A DNA stretch of 7,817 nt from Porticoccus sp. GTDB lineage: Bacteria > Pseudomonadota > Gammaproteobacteria > Pseudomonadales > Porticoccaceae. Location: assembly GCA_011049795.1 (NCBI GenBank), contig DRHD01000066.1:1-7817 (forward strand), read 5' to 3'. The translations under genes and the position numbers were made by a program. Below, piece after piece: positions 1-6,698 of the stretch; position 1 is the stretch's first letter, and the number at the start of each line of letters is the position of its first letter. The notes under the pieces are model-generated. The model had not been told where the DNA came from. It saw nothing but the letters and a program-made list of their open reading frames with translations, and did no database searches.

Positions 1-125
1 GCTCAAGCCAGCTGATCAGCGTATCGAGTGTCGTTGAGATGGAGAGCATCAAAAAGTGGGGGGCATCAATTAAATCTCTTTCAACTATTTATAGTTTGAT
101 CCAAGCTTGTTTTAATTCCCTTTAC
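1..125. other. Unassigned left flank of element 1
   Basis: This is the DNA immediately outside the left terminal repeat of element 1. It does not resemble the missing 5' end of the second transposase, nor the rest of the IS5-type transposase. The plus strand is open in the frame starting at base 3 through to a stop at 144-146 inside the terminal repeat, so it could be the tail of a host gene cut by the insertion. The minus strand also has an open stretch of about 30 codons, so the strand cannot be decided. The length is too short to exclude chance. I do not recognise either translation. Confidence 0.3.
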
Positions 126-210
126 GGGGTTCCGGGGACATCCCCGTAATTTGTTGCACACACCGCTATGGCCCAGTAAATGCGGGGCTTGTAGCGAGGC
201 GTTGATTTTA
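126..210 (+). repeat. Left inverted terminal repeat of element 1
   Basis: Counted from the outside, these 85 bases match the reverse complement of 3279-3363 at 74 positions with no gap. The mismatches fall at repeat positions 22, 35, 44, 45, 48, 53, 57, 64, 73, 76 and 80, so the outermost 21 bases are identical. The outer part holds CGGGGACATCCCCG, whose six-base arms are perfectly complementary around a two-base centre. Repeats this long are at the long end for the Tn3 family, where 38 bp is common. Confidence 0.85.
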
Positions 211-219
211 CCTGACAAG

Positions 220-2604
220 CTATTCTGACGTGATTGGACTGATAATATCTTCCATATTAAGTGCATTTTCATCAAACGAGAACGAGTACGTCCCATTCAA
301 GTTAATATTCACCCAGGCGACCGGAGACACTTGTTTAACGACGGCCAGCATCTTTTCGTCACCGACTGCATCGAAGTGATCCAGCAGCTTACTCAAAATC
401 AGCGAGTTGAAATAGATAATCGCATTGGTCAGCAGCCGGGCACATTCATTCCATAAGTCAATTTCGCCATCGCTACCGCCCCTAAAACGATTGCCGTTGA
501 CAGAGGCAATCGCTCGTCTTAATTGATGGTAGGCTTCACCTCGGTTCAAGGCACGCTGGACGTAGTTACGCAGGCTGGCGTCATCAATATAGTCGAGCAG
601 GTACATTGATTTTATCATCCGGTCGTACTCCGTTAATGCTTGGACCAACGGGTGGTTAGCGCTATAGGTTGAGAGTTTTCTTACCAGTGCAGCTTGTGTC
701 GTTTTTTTCTGTTGTAACGAGATCACGATCCTTTGCACGGTATCCCGCTCCCTTTCAATATAGCCGGCCTTAATCGGTTTTTTCAATGCCAGCAACGGTG
801 CCTTTTCATCATCCGATAACGTAAATAGACCGTCAATAACTTTGCTAACTTTCGCGTAGCGCGGTGCGAAGGTGTAACCAAAAAGGTCAAGCAATGCGAA
901 GTTTACTTGGTTTGCGCCGTGCGTATCGGTGGACAATACACCGGGGGTAATCTCAGAGCTATTGTTATAAAGCAAGTCAAAGATAAAATGCGACTCGTGC
1001 TCGTTCGCACCGATCACCCGCGCGTTAATAGGTACATGGTTTGCCACTAATGTGACGGCAGATACCCCTTTGTTCGTGCCGAAGTACTTAGAGGAGTAGC
1101 GTGTTTTAAACGTGTTGATACGACATTCAAACTTCTGGCCGTCAGCGCTGGCATGCAATTCATTCTCTTGAATATTATAGTGCTGGAAGATGGGTAGCTT
1201 TGCAATGGCGTTACTGATGATATCATTGGCTTCATTGAGCGTTTCGAGCCGAACGTAGTTGGATTGAATCTGGCGCAGCTCTTCATAGGTGCGATCCGAG
1301 ATGTGGGCCATGCGATGCAGACCATAGTTGGTGCCATTGCCAATCAGTGTGGCGACCAGATTATTTTTGGTGGCTTCACTATGTGCTTGCGGAACACGAA
1401 CATGCTCAAAGGCATTCAGGTATCCTGTTTCCCGGTCGACAAACCGCAGTAGATCAACGACATGAACCTGCTTAAGTTTTTCGAAGAAGGGGTTATTCAG
1501 TACACTGCCCATGCCTTTGTTCGGTAGTCGCCATCCCTTTTTACCGCTGCGACTGCGCATGATGACAGACTGATTGTCGCCGCTACGAATTCGCTCGCTG
1601 ACACCATCAATCTTAATTTTTAGTGCCTGCTCGATATCACCGAGTAACTGCGGAACTGGCAATTGGAGCTTGTCCAACTGAGACGTTTTGATGAGATCCT
1701 CTTTTTGACACCAGTCTTCATCGCTGACCAAATCATCCATTAAAGCGCTATATTTAGTGGTTTTTTGGATAAAAAGATGTCCATTGAGTTTGGAATAAAT
1801 AAGCAGATACAACAGCACTTCGTAGCGATGCCGATCAATCACGCCGTCGACATAAAGATACGGCGTTTGGCGGGGTTTGATCAAACGCTTGTCGGCACGC
1901 TGGCACTCACCGCATTCTGTCATATCAATTTTAGACTTACTAATTTGCTCCCATAGGGTTGTCGTTGATTCCGACGCCTGGAAGTCCATGGCGAGAAACA
2001 TCGGTCGTAATATTTCTGTGATAAGGTCTTTGTGCTGGTCGTAAAACTTCCATTGATAGTAATCCAGAGAGCGCTTTTCATCATCGAGGTACAGGCAGAC
2101 GGAATCAATCTCCGTGGCTTTTAACAACTTATACGCCCGCTGCTTTACGACGCCGAAGGTTAAGCCATCACTCAACGTCTCATCAATAAAGAGCCGTAAT
2201 ACCGCGCTAGCCTTGCCAACATTGTCTGACGCCTTCGACCATTCTAAATATGATTCTTCCTTAGCATATTGTTTGGCGCTTTCGTTAAGCCGTCTGCAGT
2301 GATAGACAAAGGCATCGGCAATATGCTCGCTTATAGTTTTAAAACGCGCCTGGAGATAGCAGAGTAAATAAAGTGTCCGGGTATTTTTATCAAAACGTTT
2401 TAGTTTTGTAATAGTATAGTAGTCAACAAGCGAGGCGTAATAGTCGATGTTATGTGTCGATAAGCCTAACGTGATCAACAGCGTATCAATGTCGTCGATA
2501 TGTGCCTTGAGATGGCTCATGGCTGTCAGTTCTTTACGAATTTCCTTCGGCGTAAAGTCTTTCGCAGAGCGGCGAATATGTTTTAAACGGAATTCTGAAT
2601 CGTC
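220..2604 (-). repeat. Long inverted near-repeat arm A, conserved part of tnpA
   Basis: This arm, encoding the C-terminal ~794 residues of the first transposase, is an inverted copy of 3856-6237 at roughly 83-88% nucleotide identity in the stretches I compared by eye. The similarity drops sharply at the DDSEF codons (about 2604). The matching arms flank about 1.25 kb of less similar sequence and could support inversion by homologous recombination. Confidence 0.75.
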
Positions 2605-3210
2605 ATTGACCAGACTATCAATAAAATCCACCAAACTTTTTGCCTTAGATGCTTTAATAACCCCAAATAATTTTTCCTTTGTTATTGATATAGCTGTGCT
2701 GACTATCAATTGAAGCGTTGAGTATTTGGGAACGGTGATTTTATTTCGCGAAAGATAGTGAATACATTCATCGAAAATATAACGGGGCTCCATACTATAA
2801 GATGAGATTCGTTCAGCTTCGATGGTTAACTGTTGCTTTTCCTGGAGAGAGAATTTTGAGTGATCTAAAAGCTGGTAAATTCTTTGATATAGCCTGCTCT
2901 TTTGGGGACGGCCTAGATTACGCTTTTTTACTGACGTACCGTCGAAGAATTGATCGGAAATGAATTTGAAGTCAGCTTCAATTTCCGTGTAGGTGAACTC
3001 CAAAACGACGGGCTTTAACTTATAGTACCCAAGGAGCAGAACAAAATAGATTTTACTGTATCGGTCATTCAGCTGGTCGAAAACAGCCTTCTCATTATCA
3101 TTAAGCGCAAAGTAGAAATGCTTTTGCTCCGTAGAGAACTGCGGTGGTGAGTAAAGATCATATAGCTCAGGTTCAGTTAGAATAGTAAGACGCTTACCAC
3201 TTTGGGTCAT
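220..3210 (-). CDS. tnpA: Tn3-family transposase TnpA of element 1
   Basis: Cuts the element's ends and joins them to a target by replicative transposition. From the ATG at 3210 the protein has 996 residues, the family's normal size. The N-terminal quarter (about 1-200) corresponds to the terminal-repeat-binding region. The RNase H-like catalytic part has D690 in SADGQKFE, D762 in STDTHGANQV and E892 in NRGEAYHQLRRAI; the spacings of 72 and 130 residues are, as I recall, those of characterised Tn3 transposases. The conserved LWNECARLLTNAIIYFN and SPVAWVNINLNGTYSF segments follow. An ATG 24 bp upstream (3234) would add eight residues. I prefer 3210 because GGAG lies eight bases before it and the protein then starts MTQSGKRLTILT, typical of the family. 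The promoter must lie in the right repeat or the short leader, but none is clear-cut. Nothing appears broken. Confidence 0.95.
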   Translation of the reverse strand: MTQSGKRLTILTEPELYDLYSPPQFSTEQKHFYFALNDNEKAVFDQLNDRYSKIYFVLLLGYYKLKPVVLEFTYTEIEADFKFISDQFFDGTSVKKRNLGRPQKSRLYQRIYQLLDHSKFSLQEKQQLTIEAERISSYSMEPRYIFDECIHYLSRNKITVPKYSTLQLIVSTAISITKEKLFGVIKASKAKSLVDFIDSLVNDDSEFRLKHIRRSAKDFTPKEIRKELTAMSHLKAHIDDIDTLLITLGLSTHNIDYYASLVDYYTITKLKRFDKNTRTLYLLCYLQARFKTISEHIADAFVYHCRRLNESAKQYAKEESYLEWSKASDNVGKASAVLRLFIDETLSDGLTFGVVKQRAYKLLKATEIDSVCLYLDDEKRSLDYYQWKFYDQHKDLITEILRPMFLAMDFQASESTTTLWEQISKSKIDMTECGECQRADKRLIKPRQTPYLYVDGVIDRHRYEVLLYLLIYSKLNGHLFIQKTTKYSALMDDLVSDEDWCQKEDLIKTSQLDKLQLPVPQLLGDIEQALKIKIDGVSERIRSGDNQSVIMRSRSGKKGWRLPNKGMGSVLNNPFFEKLKQVHVVDLLRFVDRETGYLNAFEHVRVPQAHSEATKNNLVATLIGNGTNYGLHRMAHISDRTYEELRQIQSNYVRLETLNEANDIISNAIAKLPIFQHYNIQENELHASADGQKFECRINTFKTRYSSKYFGTNKGVSAVTLVANHVPINARVIGANEHESHFIFDLLYNNSSEITPGVLSTDTHGANQVNFALLDLFGYTFAPRYAKVSKVIDGLFTLSDDEKAPLLALKKPIKAGYIERERDTVQRIVISLQQKKTTQAALVRKLSTYSANHPLVQALTEYDRMIKSMYLLDYIDDASLRNYVQRALNRGEAYHQLRRAIASVNGNRFRGGSDGEIDLWNECARLLTNAIIYFNSLILSKLLDHFDAVGDEKMLAVVKQVSPVAWVNINLNGTYSFSFDENALNMEDIISPITSE

Positions 3211-3218
3211 TCTGGGAG

Positions 3219-3222
3219 CTCC
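3219..3222 (-). promoter_or_regulatory. Ribosome binding site choosing the tnpA start at 3210
   Basis: On the minus strand GGAG is followed by eight bases and then the ATG at 3210-3208. The alternative upstream ATG at 3234-3232 has no comparable purine-rich motif at a normal distance. This makes the downstream ATG the likelier start. Confidence 0.55.
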
Positions 3223-3278
3223 AAAATGATCCATACTACATCAAGCCGTCCGCAAATCTGAACGTATGGGGTCCGTTA

Positions 3279-3363
3279 TAAAACCAATGCTTCGCTACAG
3301 GCCCCGTATTCACTGTGCTGTAGCGGTGCGTGCAACAAATTGCGGGGATGTCCCCGGAACCCC
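3279..3363 (-). repeat. Right inverted terminal repeat of element 1
   Basis: This is the partner of the repeat at 126-210, 87% identical by hand count. Its outer end (CCCC at 3360-3363) abuts the interior of the second transposase gene. The repeat also supplies the only usable in-frame initiation codon (TTG at 3340) for that truncated gene. Its outer 22 bases and the block at repeat positions 59-70 are also found in the end of element 2 at 6262-6331. Confidence 0.85.
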
Positions 3364-6237
3364 GTAGAGACTGTTGAGATCGACTCGATAGTCGACCGTT
3401 ATCACAAAATATATTTTGTGCTGCTTCTGGGCTATTTCAAAGTCAAACCAGTCGTTCTAAATTTTACGTTCTCGGAAGTTAAAGACGATTTTCATTTTGT
3501 TGCCGCAGAATTATTTCCCGAAAAAGCCTTTAAGCCACGTAACTTTCCCCCGCGTCAAAGAACGCGTTTATACCTGAAAGTGGTCGGTCTTTTGGGTTAT
3601 TCCAGGTTCTCAGATTCAGCGAAGCTGAAACTACAATCCAAGGCAGCTCAAATAGCAAAACTAAGCATTGAGCCACGCTATATTCTAGATGAGTGCATAC
3701 AATTCCTCTCCCACAATAAAATAACTATCCCAAAATACTCTACACTCCAGCGGGTTGTTATCGCAGCAATCACAGCGACCAACTTAAGAATATTCGACAC
3801 CATCAATGAGCATATGCCAGGGTCGCTGTCGAGATATTTTAGTGAACTATTTAGTGATGATTCTGAATTCCAATTAAAGCATATTCGCCGCTCTGCGAAA
3901 GACTTTACACCGAAGGAAGTTCGTAAAGAGCTAATAGGCATGAGCCATATTAAGCCGCATATTGACAACATTGATACGCTATTGATAACTCTAGGGCTAT
4001 CACCACACAACATCGAATATTATGCCTCGCTTGTTGATTACTATACCATTACAAAACTGAGGCGCTTTGATAAAAACACCCGAATACTTTATTTACTTTG
4101 CTTTCTACAGGTGCGCTTTAAAACCATCAGCGAGCACATCGCCGATGCTTTTGTTTATCATTGCCGAAGGCTTAACGAAAATGCCAAGCAATATGCCAAA
4201 GAAGAATCGTATTTGGAATGGACAAAGGCGTCAGCCAATGTTGGTAAGGCCAGCGCATTATTACGACTCTTTATTGATAAGACTTTGGGTGATGAATTAT
4301 CCTTCGGGGTTGTAAAGCAACAAGCGCTTAAGTTACTAAATGCTTCAGAGATTGATTCCGTCTGCCTGTATCTCGACGATGAAAAGCGCGCTCTCGATTA
4401 CTACCAATGGAAATATTACGACCAGAATAAAGACTTAATCACAGAAACCTTGCGGCCGCTGTTTCTCGCAATGGACTTCAAGGCATCGGAATCAACAACA
4501 GCCCTATGGGAACAAATTAGCAAGTCGAAAATTGATATTACAGAATACGGTGAATGCCAACGCACTGATCAGCGTTTTATCAAACCCAGCCAAACGCCCT
4601 ATCTGTATGTGGATGGTGTTATTGATCGACATCGTTACGAAGTACTGTTGTATCTGCGTATAAAATCCAAGCTCAATGGGCATCTGTTTATCCAAAATAC
4701 CACTAAGTATAGCGCTTTAGAGGATGATTTGATCAGTGATAAAGACTGGAGTCAAAAAGATGAGTTCATCAAAATGTCACAGCTGGACAAGCTACAATTA
4801 CCAGTCTCCCAGTTGCTTGGTGATATCGAACAAGCACTAAAACGTAAACTGGACGATGTCAGTGAGCGAATTCGTAACGGCGACAATCAATCGGTCATCA
4901 TGCGCAGTCGCAGCGGTAAAACTGGGTGGCGACTACCGAATAAAGGTATGGGCAGCGTACTGAATAATCCCTTCTTTGAAAAACTTAAGCAGGTTCATGT
5001 CGTTGATCTATTGAGGTTTGTCGACCGGGAAACGGGGTACCTGAATGCCTTCGAGCATGTCCGTGTTCCGCAAGCTCATAACGAAGCCACCAAAAATAAC
5101 CTGGTCGCTACATTGATCGGTAATGGAACCAATTACGGTCTTCATCGCATGGCTCATATCTCTGACCGCTCCTACGAAGACCTGCGCCAGATTCAAGCCA
5201 ACTATGTTCGGCTCGAAACGCTTAATCAAGCCAATGATATTATCAGTAATGCCATCACCAAATTACCGATTTTCCAACACTATAATATTCAAGAAAATGA
5301 ATTGCATGCCAGCGCTGACGGCCAGAAATTTGAATGTCGTATCAACACGTTTAAAACACGTTTCTCCTCCAAGTATTTCGGTACCAACAAAGGGGTATCA
5401 GCCATCACGTTAGTAGCAAACCATGTACCGATTAACGCACGGGTGATCGGTGCGAACGAGCACGAATCACATTTTATCTTCGACTTACTTTATAATAATA
5501 CCTCTGAGATAAAACCTAATGTACTGTCAACCGATACGCATGGCGCAAACCAGGTAAATTTCGCATTGCTTGACCTTTTTGGCTACACTTTCGCGCCGCG
5601 TTACGCGAAAGTCAGCAAAGTCATTGATGGTCTATTCACTTTATCAGATGAAGAAAAGACGCCATTGCTGGCATTAAAAAAACCAATTAAGGCTGGTTAT
5701 ATTGAAAAGGAGTGGGATATTGTGCAAAGAATTGTGATCTCACTACAGCAGAAAAAAACGACACAAGCTGCGCTGGTAAGAAAACTCTCGACCTACAGCG
5801 CTAACCATCCGTTGGTGCAAGCTTTAACGGAATACGACCGGATGATAAAATCGATGTATTTGCTCGATTACATTGATGACGCCAGCCTGCGCAACTACGT
5901 GCAACGTGCCTTGAACCGTGGTGAAGCCTACCATCAATTAAGGCGAGCGATCTCTTCAGTCAACGGCAATCGTTTTAGGGGCGGTAGCGATGGTGAAATT
6001 GACTTATGGAATGAATGCGCTCGATTACTGACGAATGCGATTATCTATTTTAACTCACTAATCTTGAGTAAGTTGCTGGACCACTTTGATTCAGTCAGTG
6101 ACGAAAAAAAGCTGGAGGTAGTGAAACAAGTGTCTCCGGTCGCCTGGGTTAACATCAACTTGAACGGGACGTACTCCTTCTCATTTGAAAATGCACTCAA
6201 CATGGAGGATATTATTAGCCCTATTACGTCAGAATAG
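3340..6237 (+). CDS. tnpA: Tn3-family transposase of element 2, 5'-truncated, probable pseudogene
   Basis: Same family as the divergent neighbour. The native sequence starts at about 3364, where it aligns with residue ~49 of the neighbour's longest (1,004-codon) reading. The preceding ~48 native codons, including start and ribosome binding site, are missing. The first eight to nine codons of the open frame (RGCPRNPV) come from element 1's repeat, and the only standard in-frame initiation codon is TTG at 3340 with no good ribosome binding site; in-frame stop TGA is at 3259. The remaining 965-codon frame is undamaged, with catalytic D660, D732 and E862 (open-frame numbering) in SADGQKFE, STDTHGANQV and NRGEAYHQLRRAI. 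From DDSEF (residue ~173) onward it is about 90% identical to the neighbour, but only about 48% before that. Most nucleotide differences in the conserved part are synonymous, so both lineages were under selection. Loss of part of the end-binding region probably makes the product inactive. Confidence 0.85.
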   Translation: MRGCPRNPVETVEIDSIVDRYHKIYFVLLLGYFKVKPVVLNFTFSEVKDDFHFVAAELFPEKAFKPRNFPPRQRTRLYLKVVGLLGYSRFSDSAKLKLQSKAAQIAKLSIEPRYILDECIQFLSHNKITIPKYSTLQRVVIAAITATNLRIFDTINEHMPGSLSRYFSELFSDDSEFQLKHIRRSAKDFTPKEVRKELIGMSHIKPHIDNIDTLLITLGLSPHNIEYYASLVDYYTITKLRRFDKNTRILYLLCFLQVRFKTISEHIADAFVYHCRRLNENAKQYAKEESYLEWTKASANVGKASALLRLFIDKTLGDELSFGVVKQQALKLLNASEIDSVCLYLDDEKRALDYYQWKYYDQNKDLITETLRPLFLAMDFKASESTTALWEQISKSKIDITEYGECQRTDQRFIKPSQTPYLYVDGVIDRHRYEVLLYLRIKSKLNGHLFIQNTTKYSALEDDLISDKDWSQKDEFIKMSQLDKLQLPVSQLLGDIEQALKRKLDDVSERIRNGDNQSVIMRSRSGKTGWRLPNKGMGSVLNNPFFEKLKQVHVVDLLRFVDRETGYLNAFEHVRVPQAHNEATKNNLVATLIGNGTNYGLHRMAHISDRSYEDLRQIQANYVRLETLNQANDIISNAITKLPIFQHYNIQENELHASADGQKFECRINTFKTRFSSKYFGTNKGVSAITLVANHVPINARVIGANEHESHFIFDLLYNNTSEIKPNVLSTDTHGANQVNFALLDLFGYTFAPRYAKVSKVIDGLFTLSDEEKTPLLALKKPIKAGYIEKEWDIVQRIVISLQQKKTTQAALVRKLSTYSANHPLVQALTEYDRMIKSMYLLDYIDDASLRNYVQRALNRGEAYHQLRRAISSVNGNRFRGGSDGEIDLWNECARLLTNAIIYFNSLILSKLLDHFDSVSDEKKLEVVKQVSPVAWVNINLNGTYSFSFENALNMEDIISPITSE
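3856..6237 (+). repeat. Long inverted near-repeat arm B, conserved part of tnpA
   Basis: This is the partner of 220-2604, in opposite orientation. It has one codon fewer because an Asp codon near the 3' end (FSFDENALN in the first copy, FSFENALN here) is absent. The similarity includes the last codons, ending MEDIISPITSE in both. Confidence 0.75.
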
Positions 6238-6261
6238 GCCTTGAAGTAGAAACCACACTTG

Positions 6262-6331
6262 GCTACAGGCCCCACAATCCACTAGCTGTGGAGCATTATG
6301 TCTTTTTTGGCGGGGATGTCCCCAGAACCCC
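6262..6331 (+). repeat. Right terminal repeat of element 2
   Basis: Counted inward from 6331, positions 1-22 match the right end of element 1 at 21 of 22 bases. Positions 59-70 (GCTACAGGCCCC at 6262-6273) match 12 of 12 in exactly the same register. The 36 bases between match at only about 13 positions, including ACAGC at 43-47. This bipartite pattern with fixed spacing marks it as a true end of a related transposon rather than a chance match. It begins 24 bp after the transposase stop codon. Confidence 0.8.
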
Positions 6332-6431
6332 ATTCCGAACCGAACATATTAATTTGCTGGGAGACTACACCATCGATACATCCAAGCGAACCGGTAAGCG
6401 ATTTTTGAAGCTGTAAATAGGATAAATCTGG

Positions 6432-6449
6432 ATAGTGTTTGTACACTAT
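6432..6449. repeat. Short perfect hairpin in the IS remnant
   Basis: Seven-base arms ATAGTGT and ACACTAT are perfectly complementary around a four-base centre (TTGT). No T-run follows on either side, so it is unlikely to be a terminator. Its role is unknown; it may be chance. Confidence 0.3.
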
Positions 6450-6468
6450 ATAGCCAAGGTGGAACTTT

Positions 6469-6600
6469 TTACATGAATCTTGTCCAGACCTCAATGTCGC
6501 CTCTTGAACGGAGCCCAGCATTATACTCAGCCCAATTCGTGACTTTATATTTCTGCTTGGGAACATGCCATCCTTGTTTTTCAGGGTACTTGTTGGGCAT
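6469..6600 (-). pseudogene. IS5-family transposase N-terminal fragment
   Basis: A 43-codon frame reads MPNKYPEKQGWHV, then KYKVTNWAEYNAGLRSRGDIEVW, then TRFM and a TAA stop. The NWxEYNxxLxxRGDxxxW pattern is the hallmark N-terminus of IS5-family DDE transposases, which are normally about 300 residues and continue after this tryptophan with a few acidic residues and a YSDLAI-like segment. Here the frame diverges right after the tryptophan and stops; none of the catalytic residues is present. No strong ribosome binding site precedes the ATG. The product is certainly non-functional. A longer minus-strand frame overlapping it (6282-6566) reads through the element 2 repeat and looks like a shadow. 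Confidence 0.65.
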
Positions 6601-6698
6601 CGAGATATAACTCAAATTTGATGAGCCTCCATCATAACACCCCGAATACGCAGCTCACCACACCTGTCAATTATTGAGCTAATCAACAAAGCCGCTCG

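Larger units (their letters stand above)
126..3363 (-). mobile_element. Complete transposase-only Tn3-family element (element 1)
   Basis: A 3,238-bp unit is bounded by inverted terminal repeats that begin with GGGG, the usual outermost bases of Tn3-family ends. It contains a single transposase gene filling nearly all the space: the stop codon is about 9 bp from the left repeat and the likely start about 68 bp from the right one. There is no resolvase, no obvious res site and no passenger gene. In size, content and repeat length it resembles IS1071-type members, which move by replicative transposition. Both ends and the gene look intact, so it may be active or recently active. The bases outside the two ends (TTTAC on the left, GTAGA on the right) are not a 5-bp direct target duplication, which suggests rearrangement after insertion. 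Confidence 0.85.
3364..6331 (+). mobile_element. Left-truncated Tn3-family element (element 2)
   Basis: This remnant consists of most of a transposase gene plus a complete right terminal repeat ending in CCCC at 6331. The left repeat and about the first 48 codons are absent at the point where element 1 begins. They are not found on the other side of element 1 either, so this is not a simple insertion. With only one end it should not transpose by itself. Like element 1, it shows only a transposase gene. Confidence 0.8.
6332..6693 (-). mobile_element. IS5-family insertion sequence remnant, one end only
   Basis: On the minus strand the remnant begins at 6693 with GGCTTTGTTGATTA, which resembles the GGCTTTGTTG ends of IS903-type IS5-family elements. 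An ATG about 93 bases inside opens a short reading frame with a clear IS5-type N-terminus. The remnant is cut at or before 6331, where element 2 ends, so most of the transposase and the other end are missing. The segment 6332-6468 should encode the next part of the transposase, but I recognise none in any minus-strand frame. It may be degraded, internally deleted, or unrelated DNA. Confidence 0.6.

Noticed and set aside
115..119. ATTCC occurs just left of element 1 and also directly after element 2's right end (6332-6336), a possible target duplication for the whole composite.
   Set aside because: The left copy is six bases away from the GGGG end rather than adjacent, so it is not a proper Tn3 duplication. 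A 5-base match in a short window is within chance.
121..125. TTTAC before the left end and the reverse complement of GTAGA (TCTAC) after the right end agree at four of five bases, suggesting the repeats might extend outward.
   Set aside because: Tn3-family ends begin with GGGG, and the shared TAC is too short to prove extension. The right flank also aligns with tnpA coding sequence.
1047..1343. Several 60-110-codon open frames on both strands inside the two transposase genes.
   Set aside because: They are out-of-frame or antisense shadows recurring at equivalent places in both copies, without ribosome binding sites or recognisable domains.
3211..3290. Possible promoter for the first tnpA, for example TAGTAT just before the upstream ATG with a weak TTCAGA box 18 bases earlier.
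   Set aside because: Both boxes match the consensus poorly and several equally weak alternatives exist, so none is annotated.
3235..3339. Search for a resolvase gene or res site between the divergent transposases.
   Set aside because: The gap is only about 100 bp, is largely terminal repeat, and contains no coding frame or resolvase-type repeats.
3380..3395. Hairpin TCGACT-CGAT-AGTCGA close to the element 1 junction.
   Set aside because: It lies within conserved coding sequence of the second transposase, has only six-base arms and no associated signal.
6282..6566. 94-codon minus-strand open frame.
   Set aside because: It crosses the transposon end boundary at 6331 and overlaps, in another frame, the recognisable IS5-type N-terminus. 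It is most likely fortuitous.
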